Assembly (NCBI RefSeq): GCF_030272615.1
Contig: NC_081409.1
Span: 210,475,190 to 210,539,189, forward strand
Origin: Cryptomeria japonica
Taxonomy: Eukaryota; Streptophyta; Pinopsida; Cupressales; Cupressaceae
Direction of reading: 5' to 3'
Length of the DNA: 64,000 bases
Shown: positions 58,070 to 64,000 of the stretch, in pieces
Numbering within the stretch: position 1 is the first letter of the stretch
Layout: each line of letters starts with the position of its first letter
Program-made: the position numbers and the translations under genes
Notes under the pieces: generated by a model
What the model saw: only the letters and a program-made list of their open reading frames with translations
Databases searched by the model: none
What the model was told of the DNA's origin: nothing

Positions 58070-61000
58070 GCAAGTGAGAGATTTCGTAAAAACATGGAAG
58101 AAGTACACAAACTGTATGAGGAAATCAAAAAGCAAGAAGAGTTTGAAGCATTATTAGCCAGAAGGTTACCGAGAGGAAAAGGTAAGTATAAAGGAAAGCT
58201 ACCTTTGAAATGTTTCAATTGTGATAAAATAGGACATGTGACTTCTAACTGCCCTGACAAAGAATCTAGTGAAAAGAGAGAATACCGAGAAGATAGACAG
58301 AAAGACAATCACTACAAAGGACACCGAGACTTCAGAAGGAGAGATAGAAAGACATGCCTAGTAGCTGATGAGGAATCCAACGATGATAAATCTGATGAAA
58401 CTGAAACAGAGGAAGTTGTTTATGTGGCTATCAAAGATGGATCGGATGAAGAAAGGTATGAAGAAAAATCCCTAATATCTCACATAAAAAAAAATGATTC
58501 TTGGATCATAGATAGTGGATGCTCACATCACATGACTGGTGATAAACACAAGTTTGTTAAATTAGAAGACTAGGATGGAGGATATGTAAGATTTGGTAAT
58601 GATGCACCATGTCCAGTGAAAGGTAAAGGATCTATAACACTTCTTGACAATGCTAAATGCGATGATGTATACTGGGTTGAAGGTTTGAAATACAATTTGT
58701 TGAGTGTAGCACAACTAAACAATACATGATACCGAATAGAATTCCAGAAGGGATGTGTCAAAGTTCATGACAAACATGGAAAGTTGGCTGCTACCGGGAC
58801 ACAAACAAGAGGTAATACATTTCATCTTGACTCAACTCGGAACAAATGTCTATATGCAAAAATAGAAGATACCTGGTTATGGCATAAAAGGTTTTGTCAT
58901 GTAAATTTTGATAACTTGATCAAAATAAGTAAGAAGCACTGAGTAAGAGGTCTACCGAGCTTGGAAAAACCTGAGAGTGCTACGTGCCGAGAATGTCAGA
59001 TGGGTAAGATGACAAGATCAAGCTTTACAAGTAAGTCCTACACTTCTAAAAGAATTTTAGATCTAGTGCACACTGATCTTTGTGGTCCCATGAAAGTTAA
59101 GGGTTATTATGGTGATAAATATTTCATATTATTTGTGGATGATTACTCAAGGATGATGTCAGTTATGTTTTTAAAAGAAAAATCAGAAGCTTTTCAAATG
59201 TTTAAATGGTACAAGGCAAGAGTTGAAAATGAAATAGGAAGACAGTTGAAATGTCTTAGATCTAATAGAGGAGGAGAGTTCACTTCTGATGAATTTAACT
59301 TATTCTGCAATGATCACGGTATAAAAAGACAAGTGTCTGCACCGAGAACACTTCAGCAAAATGGGATAGCTGAAAGAAGAAATAGATCAATTGTAGATTG
59401 TGCCAGAACCCTGATGATTGAAAAGAGGGTACCTCAAACATTTTGGAGAGAAGCAATAAGCACTACATTTTACACCCTGAATCGAGTACAACTGAAGAAA
59501 GGAACTTTGAAGACACCATATGAAATCTGGTATGATAAGAAACCTAATGTAAGTTATTTTAAAATCTTTGGAAGTAGATGCTATGTTCACAAAGATGACA
59601 AAAATGGAAAGTTTGATCAGAAAAGCGAGGAAGGAACATTTCTTGGTTATTCTTCTAGAAGTAAAGCATTTAAATGCTTGATCAAATCATCTAACAAAAT
59701 AGTGGAAAGTGCAAATGTGAAATTGATGAATTTGCAGAAAGAAATGATGAAGGAAATTCCAAAGAACCAGAAAATTATGAAGAGTTTGTTTATGTTCAAT
59801 CGAGAAATCCTACCGTGAAAGTTGCTGAAGAAAATGAAGATAATATCCAGTTACCGAGTGATGAAGAAGATCATACAGAGCCTACCGATCCCATATTAGC
59901 CAAATATGTCAAAAGAAATCATGCATCAAGTCAAATTATAGGAGATAAGGATGATCCAGTGATGACAAGGAACAAACTGAGACAAAACACATGTCTGATA
60001 TCTGAATTTGAACCGAGGATAGTAAAAGAGGCATTTAGTAATGAAGATTGGATAAATGCTATGACTGAAGAAATTGAACAAATCAAGAAGAATGAAACAT
60101 GGACATTGGTCCCAAGATCGAAAGAGAAAAATGTAATCGTTACAAAGTGGATTTTCATAAACAAGCTAAATGAAAAAGGAGAGGTCATTCGGAATAAAGC
60201 AAGACTAGTTTGCAAAGGATATGCTCAAGAAGAAGGAATTGATTATGGTGAGACTTTTGCACCTGTGGCAAGACTTGAAGGAGTGAGAACATTGTTGGCA
60301 TATGTTGCTTACAAAAATTTCAAGGTATATCAAATGGACGTTAAATCTGCATTTTTGAATGGTATACTAGAAGAAGAAGTTTACATTGAACAACTTGAAG
60401 GATTTGTTGAAGACAAGAATAAAGATCAGGTATGTAAATTGAATAAAGCTTTATATGGTCTGAAACAAGCACCTAGAGCATGGTATGAGAGACTGCACTC
60501 TTATTTGATCAAGATTGGATTTATAAGGACAAGTGAAAACAACAATATGTACATGAAGAATGATGAAAATAATGGTATACTACTTTCAACCATATTTGTT
60601 GATGATATTATTTTTTGTGGAAATGATTCTCTATGCAAGAACTTTGGAAATGAAATGTGCAAAGAATTTGAGATGTCATTAATCGGTGAGATAAAGTATT
60701 TTATAGGTTTACAAATACTGCAAATGAAAGATGAGATTTTCATTATTCAATCCAAGTATATAAAGGAAATCTTGAAGAAATTTGGAATGGAGGAAATTCT
60801 AAACCTGTAAGCACTCCTATGACTACCAATTGTAAACTATCAAAGAGTGATGAATCTGCATCTGTTGATGAGACACTTTACCGATCTATGATTAGAAAGC
60901 TGCAATATGTGGTTCCCAGCAGACCAAATATAGCACATGCAGTAGGTATAGTTGCAAGATTTTCTGCAGATCCCAAAGAAACTCATTTGACAGCAATCAA

Positions 61001-61545
61001 GAGAATTTTCAGATACCTGAGAGGCACTGAAGATTATGGCTTAGTGTATCAAAAGAGAAATGTTTTTGACTTAAAAGTCTATACTGATGCTGATTGGACA
61101 GGAAACATTGATGATAGGAAAAGCACAAGGGGTGGAGCTTTCTTTTTGGGAGATAGACTAGTAAGTTGGCTTAGCAAGAAACAAGGATGCATTTCACAGT
61201 CAATAGTTGAAGCTGAATATGTCGCTGCAGCATTGAATTGTACCAATATAGCATGGATCAAACAACTGTTGGAAGGTATGAATGAGAAAGTTACCGAGCC
61301 AGTAACTATATTCTGTGATAATACTAGTGCCATTAACATTTCAAAGAATCCGGCAATGCACTCTAAGACAAAGCATATCTCTATAAAGTATCATTATCCC
61401 AGAGAAGAAGTCCAAGAGAAGAAAGTTGTGCTAGAATATATCAGTTAAAAGGAACAAATATCAGATATTTTCACAAAGCCATTGCCAAGGGACACTTTTG
61501 AGTATCTCAGAAGTCAATTAGGGGTCCTACCCCTATCTAGTACTC
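58070..61545 (+). pseudogene. pol: copia gag C-terminus and pol (PR-IN-RT-RH), broken
   Basis: Reads a CCHC knuckle (CFNCDKIGHVTSNC, about 58211) and an aspartic protease (WIIDSGCSHHMTGD, about 58500). A GAG-pre-integrase region contains stops TAG 58571, TGA 58727 and TGA 58940. The integrase core follows (LVHTDLCGPM; RSNRGGEF; LQQNGIAERRNRS). Reverse transcriptase runs from 59815 ([56 protein letters not shown]). RNase H follows (YTDADWTGNIDDRKSTRGG; SIVEAEYVAAA; FCDNTSAINISKNP; ISDIFTKPLP). Frameshifts fall near 59800 and 60805, and a further stop at 61446. In the integrase, the second catalytic aspartate is Asn (AAT 59264-59266), 35 residues before the conserved Glu. This would kill strand transfer even if the frame were intact. 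Confidence 0.92.
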
Positions 61546-61911
61546 ACTGACAAAGTTTGGTAAAAGCATCAATTCTATGAATCTAAAGGATAAATATTTA
61601 TGAGTTGATGTTGCTTTACACACTTTAGGAGGTTCCCTAAAGATCGTGCAAGGAAAAAGTGATTGAAGACAAAGATGCTCTGACCGTGAATGAGACTGCA
61701 AGGCAATCACTTCACAACGGAAGAAATCATGAATTAGTTTTTCTTTTTGGCATTGTTGTCAAAGGGGGGGAATACTAAATGGAGAAGATAGACTAAATGG
61801 AGAAGACAACAGAAGTCTAATGACAGGGGGAGAAGACTTTAGGAGCAGTCTCAATAGCAATCTAAATCTGATTCAGTTGGAATAAATCAAGTTGGTATTG
61901 CCATCAATGCC

Positions 61912-61922
61912 AAAGGGGGAGA
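61912..61922 (+). other. polypurine tract of copia element
   Basis: AAAGGGGGAGA immediately upstream of the 3' LTR. A similar AAAGGAGA followed by TTGTTGGCATTTGAATAA recurs just inside each LTR, a small duplication of the tract-LTR junction. Confidence 0.8.
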
Positions 61923-61923
61923 T

Positions 61924-63421
61924 TGTTGGCATTTCAATAGAAAGGAGATTGTTGGCATTTGAATAAAGATATTGAGAAGGTTGTTGGAGATTATTGATAT
62001 AACTGAAGAAGGATGATTACTGTCTTAATAATATTATTTTGTCATTGATGTCAAGAAATTGATTTTCTGATTCAGTATGGTGTTGCCATATCAGGAGAAG
62101 TATGTTTTGATGATTATTAAGAGGTCGGTAAGTGACACAGAAAGAATGTGATAATGAAGGGGAATAATAAGTTATTCAATGGGCAACTATTACAGAGTTA
62201 GACAATGATGAGATCATGTTGTTTTGATTGTTTTGATATCCTACATATGTTGTTGATTATAAGTTTAATACTGTACTATGTCACTGAGCAAAGAACCTAG
62301 TCAGTAAAACCTAAGGTACCTAGTCGGTAAATCCTAAGGTTATCGATATCAGTTAAAGAAGGCAAAATGTCTACCGAGTGAAGTTGAGTATTAACCAAGT
62401 AACAACTAAGTTATAATAGATCGCATTGTATGAATAAAAGCATTATTTAACGAAGGATGTTGATGAGCTAGAGATGAATAAATGATTGGTATGTCATGCA
62501 AGAAGTTTGTTGAGGATCGACGACATGGAAAATCAAGAGGAAGATCTACAACACAGATTGAACCACAATAACCTAGCACAAGTTCCAAGGAAGGAATGGA
62601 AGTTCCAAGGCGAGGTAAAACATTTTTCATATCAAAGGATACATTGAACCTAGTCAAGTTTGATGATCTGATGGCTAAGATTGATCATGGGAAATGTGAT
62701 CAAGGAGATTAAGCAGTTAGAAATTGTTTATAAATAAGGAATTGTTGATGAACAATGCATGCAGGAAAATGTATGCACAATGATGCTACAGTAATGTTTA
62801 CCGAGCACAGAAGCTTGAATATCTGATTGAAGAACAGACTGAGAAGCCCAACAAGCCCAACAAGGGACAAGATAAGTCTTATGACAAGATTGTTTTGAGC
62901 AAATAGAATCTGCTTTTGCATTTCAGATGTGAAGTTGCAGATATATTTTATTACTGTTATTTATTTTGTAAGTGACAGGAAATCTCTTAACCGAGTGGAC
63001 TTAACAGTCTTATTTGTAAACCCTCTAGCAAGGTAACATTCTAAATGAGTGTTTGAAATCCTTTGACAAGGTCACTTCTAACAAAGTGCAAGACTCTAAC
63101 AAGTCTGAGGAAAATCCCTTAACCGGGTCACATCTAGCAATGTGTTTGTAATCTTTAACAGGATTAGCTTTTAACTGAGCATACTCTAGAAGGGTATATT
63201 TCTTAGTGGGTCTGAAATCCCACAGTGGTTTTTCCCTATTTGGGTCTCCACGTTAATTCTGGTGTTAAATGTGCTATGATGTTTTAAGTGTATTTGTTTA
63301 TGAGTATTGAATGATTTACAATCATAGTTGCATATCAGTAAAGGCTACCAAGGTTGAATCTAGTGAATATATTATATTGTGAAGTTTTTATGATTCACCC
63401 CCCCTCTCATCTTAACTAACA
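61924..63421 (+). repeat. 3' LTR of copia element
   Basis: 1,498 bp, same termini as the 5' LTR. It includes a 9-bp difference (ATATGTTGTTGATTATAAG against ATATGAGAAG) near 62247 and shortens the C-run before the end. Confidence 0.95.
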
Positions 63422-64000
63422 TGCCCGTATCTGTGTCATGTGGAAACCACATCCAGGGCTCCCAAAGGCCATCAAGATTAGATCGCTAGAGGGTTTATGG
63501 AGGCAAGAGATTGAAGTTGAAGAAATCATGGTTAAGTGTATGTCCTGCAAAGAATGGGGTCACGAGGATTGTGATTGTAGGGTAGGATAGAAGGGGAAGG
63601 GAAGGGCAGACCGAGCTTTGGAGGAGCCATTGTTAGTAGGGTTGGAGGTGTCTAAGCAAATTCTGGGCCACACAGAGGCCAAGCTGAGCTCTGACCCAGC
63701 GATCTCAATGGCTAGGAATTTTTATCATAGTTCTGAATTTTTAGCGGGGGTGAAAATGCCATTGGTTTCTTGCCCTGCTCAGGAAGTGTTGATGAAGGTC
63801 TCTGGTCCAACTGGAGATAAGGCTGCGGCGGTCGTGAATGGCGTGTTGGGTGAGATTTATGTGGATCATCCTCAGATTCAGTCAGGATGTCCGGTTGGGG
63901 AGCATGTGCATCAAGATTTTAGCGGAAGGTGTGGGGGCGCCTGCCTCCATTTAGATGCAGCGATAGAGGAGGCTGATCATGGGCTTTATATTAATGACTG
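63422..64000 (+). pseudogene. LINE ORF1, right part with zinc knuckle
   Basis: After the copia element and one copy of TGCCC, the LINE ORF1 frame continues with RICVMWKPHPGLPKAIKI, LEGLWRQEIEVEE and the CCHC knuckle CMSCKEWGHEDCDC, then a stop at about 63588. Beyond it the frame is open again to the window end but shows no clear domain (variable ORF1 C-terminus). Endonuclease and reverse transcriptase of the LINE, if present, lie past 64000. Confidence 0.8.

Larger units (their letters stand above)
54202..63421 (+). mobile_element. Ty1/copia retrotransposon (9,220 bp) inserted in LINE ORF1
   Basis: LTRs 54202-55694 (1,493 bp) and 61924-63421 (1,498 bp) begin TGTTGGCATTTC and end TTAACTAACA. 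The target duplication is TGCCC (54197-54201 and 63422-63426). A primer-binding site and a purine tract are in place. Over the first about 680 bp the LTRs differ at about 4% of sites by eye plus one 9-bp difference, so it is older than the gypsy element. The LTR repeats the word ACCGAG/GTCGGTAA many times. gag is split by a 1.6-kb insert, and pol has three stops, two frameshifts and a substituted integrase residue. Confidence 0.95.

Overview
The window looks like nuclear DNA of a land plant with a large, repeat-bloated genome, most likely a gymnosperm (inference). Three things point there: nested LTR retrotransposons of several families, a hAT transposon and a plant LINE; a host gene whose short exons are kilobases to tens of kilobases apart; and the identity of that gene, a eukaryotic, intron-containing MurC. 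MurC is a peptidoglycan-pathway enzyme kept in plastids of mosses, lycophytes, ferns, gymnosperms and some eudicots.

The host gene is on the minus strand and organises about 83% of the window. Exon 1 (52485-52790) holds the start codon, a probable plastid transit peptide and the MurC N-terminal glycine-rich motif. Exon 2 (21528-21736), exon 3 (10599-10669) and exon 4 (4373-4461) continue the protein without a stop or frame break (225 codons so far, intron phases 0, 2, 1, 0) through the ATP-binding GSHGKST loop. Intron 1 is 30,748 bp, intron 2 is 10,858 bp, intron 3 is 6,137 bp, and intron 4 runs off the left edge. The remainder of the gene, roughly the second half, lies beyond position 1.

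Almost everything else is mobile DNA, mostly inside the introns. Intron 4 holds the 5' LTR and a gag fragment of a minus-strand gypsy-like element. Intron 3 holds a full-length 4,004-bp hAT element with an 8-bp target duplication and a six-exon transposase spoiled by two stop codons. Intron 2 holds only tandem duplications and weak remnants. Intron 1 holds a nest: an old copia element (about 22.7-34.0 kb) split by a solo LTR (23911-32343), which is itself split by a 7.3-kb minus-strand element (24675-31942). That inner element has a long non-gag-pol ORF and a regular array of 12 hairpins. The same old copia is also split by a 0.9-kb LTR/SINE-like insert and is abutted by a complete 10,001-bp Ty3/gypsy element (34001-44001). 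Further right in the intron are a LINE RNase H remnant and a truncated LTR element (48079-51264).

Upstream of MurC, only about 620 bp separates its start codon from a divergent, decayed LINE ORF1 (53415 onward). That ORF is interrupted by a 9.2-kb copia element (54202-63421), itself interrupted by a 1.6-kb insert, and the LINE ORF resumes to the window end. No tRNA, rRNA or CRISPR was found. The only gene with a cellular function is MurC; the rest are transposon genes in varying decay.
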